Source: Paenibacillus auburnensis
Lineage (GTDB): Bacteria > Bacillota > Bacilli > Paenibacillales > Paenibacillaceae
DNA length: 64,000 nucleotides
Assembly: GCF_927798115.1 (NCBI RefSeq)
Contig: NZ_CAKMMG010000010.1
Span: 1-64,000 of the forward strand
Direction of reading: 5' to 3'
In this document: piece by piece, positions 7,755 to 15,860 of the stretch
Position numbering within the stretch: the first letter of the stretch is position 1
Layout of the letters: every line of letters begins with the position of its first letter
Translations under genes and position numbers: made by a program
Notes under the pieces: model-generated
Told to the model about the DNA's origin: nothing
Database searches by the model: none
The model's input: the letters and a program-made list of their open reading frames with translations, nothing else

Positions 7755-8837
7755 TTACCCGACCACCGCTGTATCCGCTTTGGTCTTCCTGATCTGCTTG
7801 CTGCGCAGCTGGCCGCAGGCGGCGTCGATGTCTGTGCCATGCTCCAGCCGGGTGCTGACGCTGACGCCCTGCTTCTTCAAAGTGTCAAAAAAGGCCCGCA
7901 CTGTCTCCCGCTCCGTCCGCTGGTATTGGCTGTGCTCATCCACCGGGTTGTACGGAATCAGGTTCACATTCACAAGCTGCCGGCGGCTGCCGATCAGTTC
8001 GGCCAGCTCCAGGGCATGCTCCTGGCGGTCATTGATATCCTTCAACAGAATATACTCCAGCGTAATCCGCCGGTTCGTCTTCTCCAGATAGTAATCAATA
8101 GCCGGCATTAACTTCTCTATAGGAATCGCGCGGTTGATCTTCATGATCCGGGTCCGCAGCTCATTATTCGGCGCATGTAAGGAAATCGCCAGATTCACCT
8201 GCATATTGGCATCGGCGAATTCTCTGATTTTGTCGGCCAGACCGCTCGTGGAGACGGTGATGCCTTTGCCGGCAATCGCCAGTCCTTTATGATCCTTAAT
8301 TGTGGTCAGGAAGTTCAGCAAGTGCGTAAAATTATCGAACGGCTCGCCGATGCCCATTACCACGACATGGCTGACCCGTTGTCCAAGCCCGGCCTGATCC
8401 AGATGCTGCTGGACCTTCATAATCTGCTCCACAATTTCTCCGCTCGACAGGTCACGGCTCTTAGCCAAAAGCCCGCTGGCACAAAAGCTGCATCCGATAT
8501 TACAGCCAACCTGAGTGGTCACGCAGACGGACAGGCCATACTTCTGGCGCATCAGTACGGTTTCTATCAGGTTGCCGTCATTCAAGCGGAACAGGAACTT
8601 GATCGTGCCGTCGGCCGATTCCTGCTTCACATGCTCTTCCATGGTATGAAACACAAAATGCTCCGACAGCAGCCGGACGCAGTCCTGATTCATCTCCGAC
8701 ATCTCTTCAAAGCCGTTGACCCGCTTGCGATACAGAAACTCCCATACTTGTGAGGCGCGTGACTTTTTATGCCCGTGCTCCAGCAGCCATGACGCCAGTT
8801 GCTCCAGGGTTAATCCATAAATGGATTGTTTATTCAT
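7755..8837 (-). CDS. rlmN: RlmN-family 23S rRNA A2503 methyltransferase
   Basis: This 360-residue radical-SAM enzyme has the CxxxCxxC cluster motif at Cys112, 116 and 119 (VGCNIGCSFCA). It also has MGIGEPFDN, TVSTSGL and ISLHAPN, plus the methyl-carrier Cys341 in DAACGQLR. RlmN methylates C2 of A2503 in 23S rRNA and A37 in some tRNAs. The MGIGEPFDN motif and TTQVGC are RlmN-like rather than Cfr-like, whose corresponding motif is MGMGEAL. The gene is solitary, not in the usual fmt-rsmB-rlmN-prkC cluster, so it may be a second paralog. The start at 8837 follows AGAGGATAAATA. Confidence 0.85.
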   Translation of the reverse strand: MNKQSIYGLTLEQLASWLLEHGHKKSRASQVWEFLYRKRVNGFEEMSEMNQDCVRLLSEHFVFHTMEEHVKQESADGTIKFLFRLNDGNLIETVLMRQKYGLSVCVTTQVGCNIGCSFCASGLLAKSRDLSSGEIVEQIMKVQQHLDQAGLGQRVSHVVVMGIGEPFDNFTHLLNFLTTIKDHKGLAIAGKGITVSTSGLADKIREFADANMQVNLAISLHAPNNELRTRIMKINRAIPIEKLMPAIDYYLEKTNRRITLEYILLKDINDRQEHALELAELIGSRRQLVNVNLIPYNPVDEHSQYQRTERETVRAFFDTLKKQGVSVSTRLEHGTDIDAACGQLRSKQIRKTKADTAVVG

Positions 8838-8948
8838 TATTTATCCTCTTTTCAAAACATTAAAGTTCGGTCTATAATACTCATTCTCTCAAATTTATTT
8901 TATTAAAACAAGGGGAATTACCGCCTGCGGCCCCGGTATATGACAATT

Positions 8949-9554
8949 TCAGGCCCGCAAACCGTCCACATACAGCCGCCGCAGTCCTGCATGGATCTGT
9001 TCCAGTGAAAATCCGTGATCCAGCGTATGAAAATCAATATTGTTCACCGTCGCCAGCAGCGTTTCCACCGTAAAGGCCGTGTCCACATTCACGACCTCCC
9101 CCTGCTCCAGCGCTTGCTCCAGCAGGCCTCTGCATGCGCTCCGCATGGACTGATAGAGAGGGGACTGCAGCGGACGATAACCCGAGGAAGCCCGGCTGAC
9201 CGCACAGAGCCAGGATGATTTCTGCGCCAGATAATCGACATATTTGAGGATGACGCCATAAAATTGTTCAAGCGGAGAAATATCCGCTGCCGATGCCTGC
9301 TCCAAATATGCCTGCACCTCCGAGAAAAGCGGCACGCATTCCTCCCGGATAATATCGAGGCAGATGTCCCCCTTCTCCGAATAACGGCGGTATACACTGG
9401 CCTGGCCGACTCCGGCGTGCTTAACGATCTGATGAATATTGACATTCTCCACCCCATGCCGGGTAAAAAGCTCTTTGGCCGCGGCCAGAATCCGCTGCCT
9501 GGTTACCTCTTCCCGCGGAAGCTTGGCAGCAGCCGGCGTTGTCTCTGTTTTCAT
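8949..9554 (-). CDS. TetR-family repressor
   Basis: A 201-residue TetR protein with the N-terminal helix-turn-helix: TRQRILAAAKELFTRHG, then HQIVKHAGVGQASVYRRYSE at residues about 38-60. The C-terminal ligand domain is helical and not assignable. It is divergent from a flavodoxin-fold quinone reductase. The 175-base gap carries two 15-base palindromes that are reverse complements, one lying between the -35 and -10 boxes of the reductase promoter. It probably represses both genes; by analogy the inducer may be a quinone or electrophile. Confidence 0.88.
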   Translation of the reverse strand: MKTETTPAAAKLPREEVTRQRILAAAKELFTRHGVENVNIHQIVKHAGVGQASVYRRYSEKGDICLDIIREECVPLFSEVQAYLEQASAADISPLEQFYGVILKYVDYLAQKSSWLCAVSRASSGYRPLQSPLYQSMRSACRGLLEQALEQGEVVNVDTAFTVETLLATVNNIDFHTLDHGFSLEQIHAGLRRLYVDGLRA

Positions 9555-9592
9555 GGGAATCTCCCTCCATTACAGCCTGAATAAAGTTCTAT

Positions 9593-9649
9593 TTGACATT
9601 CGGACAATTTGTCCGTTATATTATTTTTGTCAAACGGACAAATTGTCCG
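9593..9649 (+). promoter_or_regulatory. Promoter with two TetR operators
   Basis: TTGACA (9593-9598) and TATATT (9617-9622) are 18 bases apart. CGGACAATTTGTCCG fills the spacer (9601-9615), and its reverse complement CGGACAAATTGTCCG follows at 9635-9649. A TTGACA also exists on the minus strand at 9633-9628, suggesting that the divergent tetR promoter overlaps the same operators. Confidence 0.8.
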
Positions 9650-9729
9650 ATATTCTTTTTTATTATAAAAGACTTTACTGTACAATACAACCGCGGCCTG
9701 CAGCCGCAGTTCACAGGAGGAGATTCCCC

Positions 9730-10284
9730 ATGCAAGAACAAAACGCAATATTGGTCATTGTAGCCCATCCGGAGCTTGAAGCCTCCCGGATCAACAAACG
9801 TCTGGCGGCCGCCCTTGAGCATCAGGAGAACATTACGGTACACAAGCTATATGAGGTCTATCCGGAAGGGAAGATTGATATATTGCGCGAGCAGCAGCTT
9901 CTGCTGGAGCACCAGCGGGTCGTGCTGCAGTTCCCGCTCTTCTGGTACAGCTCTCCACCGCTGCTCAAGGCCTGGATGGATGAGACATTCCAGCGCGGCT
10001 GGGCCCACGGCACCGGGGGCGATAAGCTGCACGGCAAAGAGCTGATGCTGGCTGTCTCCTCGGGAAGTCCGGATTATATGTACCAGGCCGGAGGCGTGCA
10101 CAACTTCTCCTATAGCGAGCTTCTGCGACCCTTCCAGCAGACTGCCAACCGACTCGGTATGGCCTACCTCCCGCCTTATATCGTCAGTGGCATTCGTGAA
10201 GTGACCGATGATCAGCTAGAGCAGTATGCGGACGGTTATATCACTTATGTCCGGAGCGCCGCACCCGCCGCAATGATCCGTTAA
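9730..10284 (+). CDS. NAD(P)H:quinone reductase-like flavodoxin-fold protein
   Basis: Start ATG 9730 follows ACAGGAGG and gives 184 residues. The open frame extends further upstream but crosses the operators. Motifs of the KefF/MdaB/YwrO group are present: ILVIVAHPELEASRIN (FMN phosphate loop), then RVVLQFPLFWYSSPPLLKAWMDE, and SSGSPDYMYQAGG. These FMN enzymes reduce quinones by two electrons, which protects against semiquinone radicals. The divergent TetR gene and twin operators indicate inducible expression. The exact substrate is unknown. Confidence 0.85.
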   Translation: MQEQNAILVIVAHPELEASRINKRLAAALEHQENITVHKLYEVYPEGKIDILREQQLLLEHQRVVLQFPLFWYSSPPLLKAWMDETFQRGWAHGTGGDKLHGKELMLAVSSGSPDYMYQAGGVHNFSYSELLRPFQQTANRLGMAYLPPYIVSGIREVTDDQLEQYADGYITYVRSAAPAAMIR

Positions 10285-10323
10285 TTCTGCTGACAGGCGG
10301 TGCTGCAACGCCATTTCTACACA

Positions 10324-10362
10324 CAAAAAGCGCACCCCGGCCAAGAGTACGCTCTTCCTGCT
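10324..10362 (-). terminator. Terminator of the polysaccharide deacetylase operon
   Basis: On the minus strand AGCGTAC and GTGCGCT arms, with one G-U pair, are followed by TTTTTG. It lies just past the stop codon of the deacetylase gene. Confidence 0.6.
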
Positions 10363-10366
10363 GATC

Positions 10367-11644
10367 TTATTTGAAAATAGCGAATTTCAGCCCTTTTCCC
10401 TTTAGGTAAGCAATAATTTCGGGAAGCACTTGAACCGTAATGCTCTTCTCATGCAGCAGATAAATGCCGCCGGAAGGATCGGTGTCATGGAAATAGTCCA
10501 CGATCTTTTCCGGGCTGTCCGCCTTCCAGTCCTCCGGATCACGGTTCCAGAGAAGCACCTTCAGATGCTGTCTCCCGGCCTCTTCCGCCAGCTGCTGATT
10601 CACCGCTCCATAAGGAGGACGGAAGATCGTGACCGGACCGGTAATCAGCTGCTCCAGTGACTGGTTCGCCCGGGCCAGATTATCCCGGTTCTCCTCTGCA
10701 CTGTTTGCCGTCAGATCGCTGTGGTCCCAGGAATGGTTGCCGACCGGCATCCCATGCAGATCCGCATAACGGACCGCCCCCGGGTAACGGCTGACATTCT
10801 GGCCAATGAACAGAAAATTCGCTGCTACGCCTTCCTTCACTAGAATATCCACGAGCTGTTCAGTGTAGCGCGACGGGCCGTCATCGAAGGATAAAGCAAC
10901 ATAGCCTTCCGGCAGACTATATTCATAGCTGTCTCCGGTAAGCTCAATCGCCTCATAGGACAGCTCCGGCTGTTCAGGGACTGCCACAGGTACCGGGGCT
11001 GCCTCCGTTTGTCCGCTCTGGAGAGCAGCCAGCCGGACATCCGGGATATAAGCGGCTGGCACTATTTCCTCTACTTCTGATCCGGCCGCTTCCAGGGAGG
11101 CATCCTGCTTCGCTTCCGCGCTGTTCGTAAACAGCTCCACCTCGCCATCCATGCGCAGCAGGAACACCGCAAGCAGAAGGCTGAATACGAGGCCCCGCAG
11201 GAGGATAGGCCGGCTCCACAGCGCGGTCCGTTCGCGCTTCTGCCGTGGAGATGCTGCCGGAACAGTCACTTCAGCCACTTGCGGAGCGGGTTCAGCGGAA
11301 GGCGTTTCTTCTGGCTGCTTAAGCAGGGACAGCAGCGATTTATAGCTATCCGAACAGGCAAAATACAGCGTTTCGCTGAATGTCCTGTTCATTTTGACCA
11401 GGCTGCTAAATTGGGTTCCGCGAAACGGGTCCCACTTCGTGTAGAGGGACAGCCTTACTCTTTGCCCTTCAAATGGGCCTAATGCAAGGAGTTGCAGGTA
11501 TGTATATTCATCGATGCTTATTATTTGTCTCTTATGTGATCCGCCGCCGCGGGTTAGACCTACCTCCATCTGACAGCCATCCGCACTGTGCTCAAGCGAT
11601 AGCAGCTCAACCATCAGAGTGGCGCTTATGTCATGAACCGGCAT
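10367..11644 (-). CDS. Membrane-anchored polysaccharide deacetylase (CE4/NodB)
   Basis: This 425-residue protein has three parts. Residues 1-145 form an unrecognised soluble domain with no signal peptide. A single membrane helix lies at about 149-164 (LLRGLVFSLLLAVFLL). After a linker, a NodB domain runs from about 235 to the end. NodB motifs are complete: SFDDGPS (Asp254, Asp255), NHSWDHS (His304, His308), RPPYG and a late LLHE. The enzyme should face outwards and deacetylate peptidoglycan or another N-acetylglucosamine polymer. The cytoplasmic N-terminal domain is unusual. A coiled-coil gene ends five bases upstream, so the two are co-transcribed. Confidence 0.85.
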   Translation of the reverse strand: MPVHDISATLMVELLSLEHSADGCQMEVGLTRGGGSHKRQIISIDEYTYLQLLALGPFEGQRVRLSLYTKWDPFRGTQFSSLVKMNRTFSETLYFACSDSYKSLLSLLKQPEETPSAEPAPQVAEVTVPAASPRQKRERTALWSRPILLRGLVFSLLLAVFLLRMDGEVELFTNSAEAKQDASLEAAGSEVEEIVPAAYIPDVRLAALQSGQTEAAPVPVAVPEQPELSYEAIELTGDSYEYSLPEGYVALSFDDGPSRYTEQLVDILVKEGVAANFLFIGQNVSRYPGAVRYADLHGMPVGNHSWDHSDLTANSAEENRDNLARANQSLEQLITGPVTIFRPPYGAVNQQLAEEAGRQHLKVLLWNRDPEDWKADSPEKIVDYFHDTDPSGGIYLLHEKSITVQVLPEIIAYLKGKGLKFAIFK

Positions 11645-11649
11645 AGGCT

Positions 11650-12372
11650 CTAGGTATCCCCGTTTCCTTCATTGCGCTCTGCAGCAGGCATGTTGCCGCC
11701 AAAAGGAACCGTCATCCGGTTGGTGAAATCGCTGATCATGCTGGAGAGGTAGGCTTTCTCCTGCCGGACCGTTTCGTACTTCTGTCTTAAATGGCTGTTT
11801 TCCGTTTCCAGCCTTCCGATCTTTTCTTCCAGCTCGTTCATCTTTTTCAGCTTTTCCGCATGGGCCTCGTTATGCTTCTGCACCAGATTGGCGTACTTTT
11901 GCTGCTCCAGATCAATCGTGCTCTTCAGTTCATCCATTTCGCCTGACAAGGACGCATGCAGCTCGCGGTAGTCCTCAAGCACCTGGTCGACCTTCAGATT
12001 CCTCTCCACCAGCTTCTGCTCAAGCTCCATAATGTTCTTTTCCCGGTCTTCAATCACCTTATTCAGGTTCTTCAGATCCTTATTCAGCCGCTCCACATGT
12101 CCGCTGGAATGGGTCAGCCGGTCCTGCAGCTCATGATTATTGGTCTCGGTATGTGCTCTGGCCTGGATCATCTGCTCCACGGCAAAGATCAGATCGAGCG
12201 ATTTCTTGTCCAGCTGCGCTTTGCCTGTAGAGATCAGGCCGGCCGGACTCTCACTCTTCTCATAGCTGTCCAGGACTTCCGGAGGGGCTTCCTCTACTTG
12301 CATCTTTGGAACCATGCCCGGCCTCAGCGTTTTATCCACCGCATCTCTTTTCTTGAAAAAAGGAGCAGCCAT
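11650..12372 (-). CDS. Long coiled-coil protein of unknown function
   Basis: A 240-residue, highly charged protein. Residues about 55-215 are heptad-rich coiled coil (for example LNKDLKNLNKVIEDREKN and LEEKIGRLETENSHLRQK). It has neither signal peptide nor membrane helix; the short basic N-terminus MAAPFFKKRD and the Gly/Asn-rich tail are non-helical. It is the first gene of an operon with the membrane-anchored deacetylase, five bases apart. A scaffold binding the deacetylase's cytoplasmic domain is one possible reading, but this is inference only. I do not recognise a named family. Confidence 0.7.
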   Translation of the reverse strand: MAAPFFKKRDAVDKTLRPGMVPKMQVEEAPPEVLDSYEKSESPAGLISTGKAQLDKKSLDLIFAVEQMIQARAHTETNNHELQDRLTHSSGHVERLNKDLKNLNKVIEDREKNIMELEQKLVERNLKVDQVLEDYRELHASLSGEMDELKSTIDLEQQKYANLVQKHNEAHAEKLKKMNELEEKIGRLETENSHLRQKYETVRQEKAYLSSMISDFTNRMTVPFGGNMPAAERNEGNGDT

Positions 12373-12555
12373 CTATAAATCACCTCATTATAATGTCAAA
12401 AAATGTCGAGCATATACGAGATTATTATAGATGATTTGCCCGGTGTATAAGTGAGCCTTAATGTCTAACTTTGTTAAATATATCCTAAGGCCCAGTTTAT
12501 CTATGAAGGAAGGATTACCCAAGTCTTTGGAACGACTTATGAACACAAACACAGC

Positions 12556-12584
12556 AAAAAGCGCAGCCCCAAAGGACTACGCTT
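12556..12584 (-). terminator. Terminator of the GIY-YIG gene
   Basis: On the minus strand AAGCGTAGTCC pairs with GGGCTGCGCTT (G-U pairs allowed) and is followed by TTTTTG. It sits 14 bases past the stop codon. Confidence 0.7.
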
Positions 12585-12597
12585 ATGCATCGACAGC

Positions 12598-12954
12598 TTA
12601 TTTATACAGTACTTTATCTACATTGTATTTCGCCTTGAGCTTGTTCACGATGTACGTTTCATAAATCTCCCGGTCTACCGGATCTTCGACGATGCAGACT
12701 TCAATCTTGGTGACCTCATCGCGGTGCCCCTTCATTACCGATACAGTGTCTTCAAAATGCTTTTTGATCCGGGGTCTAAGCTTTCTGGCTTTGCCCACAA
12801 ACAGCAGCTCATCCTGATCATTGTAGAACATGAAGATGCCGCCAGCTTCCCGTGTGATCAGGTGAAAGTCCGTAAACCCGTAAATATGGCTTAGTTCAGG
12901 GTTCTCCTGTTTGAATATGGTTACATCCGGTGCAGGAATTGTAATGCTGATCAT
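12598..12954 (-). CDS. Small GIY-YIG nuclease domain protein
   Basis: This is a 118-residue stand-alone GIY-YIG domain. The first motif is changed to GGIFMFYNDQDELLFVGKA (G-I-F / F-V-G in place of GIY/YIG). RKLRPRIKKHF carries the catalytic-type Arg, and a Glu occurs in DREIYETYIVNKLKAKYNVD. Members of this group include UvrC-like, homing-endonuclease-like and Slx1-like proteins; B. subtilis YurQ is a comparable small case. It is monocistronic. Whether it cuts DNA is not known, given the altered tyrosines. Confidence 0.75.
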   Translation of the reverse strand: MISITIPAPDVTIFKQENPELSHIYGFTDFHLITREAGGIFMFYNDQDELLFVGKARKLRPRIKKHFEDTVSVMKGHRDEVTKIEVCIVEDPVDREIYETYIVNKLKAKYNVDKVLYK

Positions 12955-13056
12955 TCGTGCTCACTTCCCTCTTATATATAGAAATAAATAGTATCACAGA
13001 TCAAAGGGCCTGACTATTTCTATCTTCCGCCGGAAAGGTTGTTTTTAGTCCCCGGT

Positions 13057-13190
13057 TCACAAAGATTTCGCCTGCCGCTCCATAATCGAGCGGACGGTAT
13101 CCCGGATGCCCTGCTCAAACGGTGTGGCCGGAATCCTGCCAGCGAGCTGCTTATATTTATCCCCGCTTAGGACAAGCGGCTCCTTCGGTG
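13057..13190 (-). pseudogene. C-terminal remnant of an NAD-dependent epimerase/SDR
   Basis: The minus strand from about 13190 to a TGA at 13057-13059 reads KEPLVLSGDKYKQLAGRI, then PATPFEQGIRDTVRS. This resembles the C-terminal end of extended SDR proteins (NAD-dependent epimerase type). There is no start codon, ribosome site or Rossmann part upstream. Instead the frame runs into the 3' end of the TetR gene in another frame. It is most likely the tail left after a deletion that fused this end to the TetR gene's downstream border. The family call rests on about 40 residues. Confidence 0.5.
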
Positions 13191-13228
13191 CCGCTGGCCT
13201 TGCTTGCTCCCCGCTGCGCCGGACTTTG

Positions 13229-13789
13229 CTACTCCAGCTTCAGATGCTTCGGCTTAAGCGAAGGCATTTCCAGCACCATCGCGATATTGCAGAGCATGCC
13301 GTTGGCCATAAAGGTGCTTACTTCCACTTCGGGATTCGCTATTCCCGCTGCTATAAACTTCCCTTCGACCAGTGAGGTTACCTCCTGCATACCTTTCTGC
13401 ACCGCCTGGCGGATCGCCTCATCGCGGATACCGAAGGCCTGCACCTGCAGCACAATCTCGCTCGGATGTGTTTCCATCAGCTGTTCATACACACGGATGG
13501 TTTCATTAAGAAGTTCCCCGGCCGGAGCCGTAACACTCTGAAAGCTGCGGATAATCCGTTCAAAAGCCCGATCCAGCGCCGCCACAAACAGCTCCTCCTT
13601 GTTCTTGAACAGCTTGAAGATATAAGGCTGGGATATACCAACCTTCTCCGCCACCTGCGCCGTCGTCGCCCGGAAATAGCCATGTTCCGCAAAAACTACA
13701 ACCGCCGCCTCTAAAATCTGCTCCCGCCGGTTCACGCTGGTTGCTTCTGCCGTCTTGAGCCGGGTCGTGCCTGACTGTCCGCTTGTCAT
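13229..13789 (-). CDS. TetR-family regulator
   Basis: A 186-residue TetR protein with a helix-turn-helix at residues about 20-65: RREQILEAAVVVFAEHGYF, then VAEKVGISQPYIFKLFKNKE. The C-terminal domain resembles the group next to EmrB-type exporters (EIVLQVQAFGIRDEAIRQ). The gene it controls is not obvious: downstream is only an epimerase remnant, and upstream is a divergent GH1 gene. A deletion may have removed its partner. A TCAATCA/TGATTGA palindrome in its promoter region could be its own operator. Confidence 0.85.
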   Translation of the reverse strand: MTSGQSGTTRLKTAEATSVNRREQILEAAVVVFAEHGYFRATTAQVAEKVGISQPYIFKLFKNKEELFVAALDRAFERIIRSFQSVTAPAGELLNETIRVYEQLMETHPSEIVLQVQAFGIRDEAIRQAVQKGMQEVTSLVEGKFIAAGIANPEVEVSTFMANGMLCNIAMVLEMPSLKPKHLKLE

Positions 13790-13829
13790 GTCTCTGCCTC
13801 CTGTTCCTGTTCATTTGGTTGGTTATTGA

Positions 13830-13849
13830 TCAATCACTTTCTTGATTGA
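13830..13849. promoter_or_regulatory. Candidate TetR operator
   Basis: TCAATCA and TGATTGA (13830-13836, 13843-13849) are separated by six bases, about 40 bases upstream of the tetR start. Overlapping ATTGATCAAT adds a second small palindrome. This fits autoregulation; no binding data. Confidence 0.5.
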
Positions 13850-14059
13850 AGTATACCCCGTGCCATTTCAATAATCAACCCTCAATTTAGGATTCCGCAA
13901 GAATCGGGCGGGGCGGCACCCGGACTTATCTTTTATTCACTACAAATGCAGCCGCGATCAAGGAAAAGACGGAGCAGCTGTTGAATATAGAAACCTGAGG
14001 TCTTCCTGTTAAAATAGGGAAGAGACCGGATCAGAAGTCCAGTATAGGAGGAATTTGCA

Positions 14060-15412
14060 GTGAGTACGATTATTCAGTTTCCTGAAGATTTTGTCTGGGG
14101 CGTCTCCACCTCTGCTTATCAGATTGAAGGTTCCCTGGACAAGGATGGCCGCGGGCCAAGCATATGGGACGAGCTCGCCGCCATTCCAGGCCGTATTTAT
14201 AACGGCGATGATGCCAGTGTGGCCTGCGACAGCTATGAGCGCTATGAGGAGGATATCCGGCTGATGAAGGAGCTGGGTGTCAAAGCCTACCGCTTCTCCG
14301 TCTCCTGGCCGCGCATTTATCCAACCGGTAGCGGTGAAGTGAATCCAAAAGGGATAGCATATTACAAAAAACTCGTCACAGCGCTGCTCGATAGCGGCAT
14401 TGAGCCCTTCTGCACGCTCTATCACTGGGAGCTGCCTCAGGCGCTGCAGGAGCAGGGCGGCTGGGAGAACCGGAAAACCATCGATGCTTTTGTCCAGTTT
14501 GCCGAAACCATGTTCCGGGAATTTGACGGCCTGATTAAGCACTGGATTACGTTCAACGAGCCTTGGTGCATCGCCATTAACGGCCATCTGCTGGGCAGAC
14601 ATGCGCCGGGCATCCAGAGCTGGCAGTCGGCCATCCAGGTTGCTCACAATGTCCTGGTAGCGCACGGGGCTACAGTACACAAGTTCCGCAAACTCGGAAC
14701 CGCAGGAGTCATCGGCTATGCGCCGGACATTTACTGGTACGAGCCGTTCTCGCAGAAGCAGGAAGATGTGGATGCGGCCTACCGTGCTTTTTCCATCTAT
14801 ACCTGGTTTGTAACGCCGGTCTTTACCGGCAAATATCCCGAAGCCATGGCGGAATGGTTCAAAACCAAAGGTGCTGAACCGGTGATTGAAGCAGGGGACA
14901 TGGAGCTGATTTCGCAGAAGCTTGATTTCCTGGGCCTTAATTTCTACGGCGGAAACATCGTGCGGTACAAAGCGGGGAATAACTATCTGGACCTCGAGCA
15001 TGTGGACATCGGCTACGACAAATCCGACAAGGGCTGGTTTATTTTCCCGGAAGGGCTGTATTTGACCTTGAACTGGTTAAAAGAGCTGTGCGGTCCGCTG
15101 CCGATCTATATTACCGAAAATGGCGCCTGCTACAATGACGAGGTTATTGACGGACGGGTGCCGGATGAGCGGAGAATCCGCTTTTTGCAGAGCCATATTA
15201 CTGAGCTGGGCCGGGCCATCGATTCCGGGGTCAACGTTAAAGGGTATCTGACCTGGTCGCTGATGGACAATTTCGAATGGGCCTTCGGCTACTCCTGCCG
15301 CTTCGGGCTGGTGCATGTCGATTTCCGCACCCAAAAACGGACGCCAAAGGAAAGCTATTACTGGTACCAGAAGCTGATCCGCAAAAACTGGCTGGAAATC
15401 GAGAGCAGATAA
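14060..15412 (+). CDS. Family GH1 beta-glucosidase
   Basis: This 450-residue protein is a full-length GH1 TIM barrel. The acid/base Glu167 is in TFNEPW, and the nucleophile Glu353 is in YITENGA. The N-terminal FVWGVSTSAYQIEG and the DNFEWAFGYSCRFGL substrate-binding motif near the end are intact. It has no signal peptide, so it is cytoplasmic. The absence of a phospho-binding S-K-Y loop at the +/- subsite, so far as I can see, favours a beta-glucosidase over a 6-phospho-beta-glucosidase. Start is GTG 14060 after AGGAGGAATTTGCA. A large terminator follows. No transporter is adjacent. Confidence 0.92.
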   Translation: MSTIIQFPEDFVWGVSTSAYQIEGSLDKDGRGPSIWDELAAIPGRIYNGDDASVACDSYERYEEDIRLMKELGVKAYRFSVSWPRIYPTGSGEVNPKGIAYYKKLVTALLDSGIEPFCTLYHWELPQALQEQGGWENRKTIDAFVQFAETMFREFDGLIKHWITFNEPWCIAINGHLLGRHAPGIQSWQSAIQVAHNVLVAHGATVHKFRKLGTAGVIGYAPDIYWYEPFSQKQEDVDAAYRAFSIYTWFVTPVFTGKYPEAMAEWFKTKGAEPVIEAGDMELISQKLDFLGLNFYGGNIVRYKAGNNYLDLEHVDIGYDKSDKGWFIFPEGLYLTLNWLKELCGPLPIYITENGACYNDEVIDGRVPDERRIRFLQSHITELGRAIDSGVNVKGYLTWSLMDNFEWAFGYSCRFGLVHVDFRTQKRTPKESYYWYQKLIRKNWLEIESR

Positions 15413-15431
15413 GGCGCATATATAGTTTTAA

Positions 15432-15489
15432 AAAAGGCGGGTTCCGCGGCATCCCTCGATCTTGGATAGCATGCCTGGAATCCGCCTTT
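15432..15489 (+). terminator. Terminator after the GH1 gene
   Basis: AAAGGCGGGTTCC pairs with GGAATCCGCCTTT, and an inner GGCAT/ATGCC pair extends the structure. A T-rich tail follows. It separates the GH1 gene from the monooxygenase gene. Confidence 0.75.
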
Positions 15490-15521
15490 ATTATCCTGAT
15501 ATACACTTAGGAGCGTGAACC

Positions 15522-15833
15522 ATGAGCAAATTCGGAATGTATGCTAAATTCACTGCCAAACCGGGCCAGCGCGATGCCCTGGCGGCCATTCTGCTGGAAA
15601 GTGCAGCTGCTGCCGAGGCTGTAGACGAATGTGAGCTGTACATTATCAATATCTCCGATACTGAGCCCGATATCCTCTGGGTAACAGAGGTGTGGAGCAG
15701 CCCGGAGGACCATGCAGCCTCACTGACCCTTGAAGACACCCAAGCTGCGATCCGGCGTGCCATGCCGCTGATTGCCGGTGTCGAGTCTACGAAGATCAAG
15801 CCGGTAGGCGGCAAAGGGCTGTTATTCAGCTGA
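15522..15833 (+). CDS. ABM-domain putative quinol monooxygenase
   Basis: A 103-residue dimeric alpha-beta barrel protein of the antibiotic biosynthesis monooxygenase (ABM) family. It shows the family pattern: KFGMYAKFTAKPGQRDALAA at the start, ECELYIINISD in strand 2, LWVTEVWSSPEDHAAS with the conserved Glu, and a C-terminal strand. E. coli YgiN, a quinol monooxygenase, is of this type. The ATG follows TAGGAGCGTGAACC. Probably monocistronic. The substrate cannot be deduced. Confidence 0.8.
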   Translation: MSKFGMYAKFTAKPGQRDALAAILLESAAAAEAVDECELYIINISDTEPDILWVTEVWSSPEDHAASLTLEDTQAAIRRAMPLIAGVESTKIKPVGGKGLLFS

Positions 15834-15853
15834 AGCCGGGTATAACCCTGGCT
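15834..15853. terminator. Small hairpin between convergent genes
   Basis: AGCCGGGT, ATA and ACCCTGGCT form a compact hairpin with one bulge, directly after the ABM stop codon. T-runs are poor, so it may be only a weak terminator. Confidence 0.35.
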
Positions 15854-15860
15854 GGCCTGG

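Noticed and set aside
7755..8837. Cfr-type antibiotic resistance methyltransferase
   Set aside because: Motifs TTQVGCNIGC and MGIGEPFDN match RlmN, not Cfr.
9439..9729. Longer quinone-reductase frame from upstream of the operators
   Set aside because: It would cross the tetR start, promoter and both operators; ATG 9730 with ACAGGAGG is clear.
13930..14000. Possible C-terminal coding remnant before the GH1 gene
   Set aside because: A short frame reading TTNAAAIKEKTEQLLNIET looks protein-like, but it is too short to assign and has no start.
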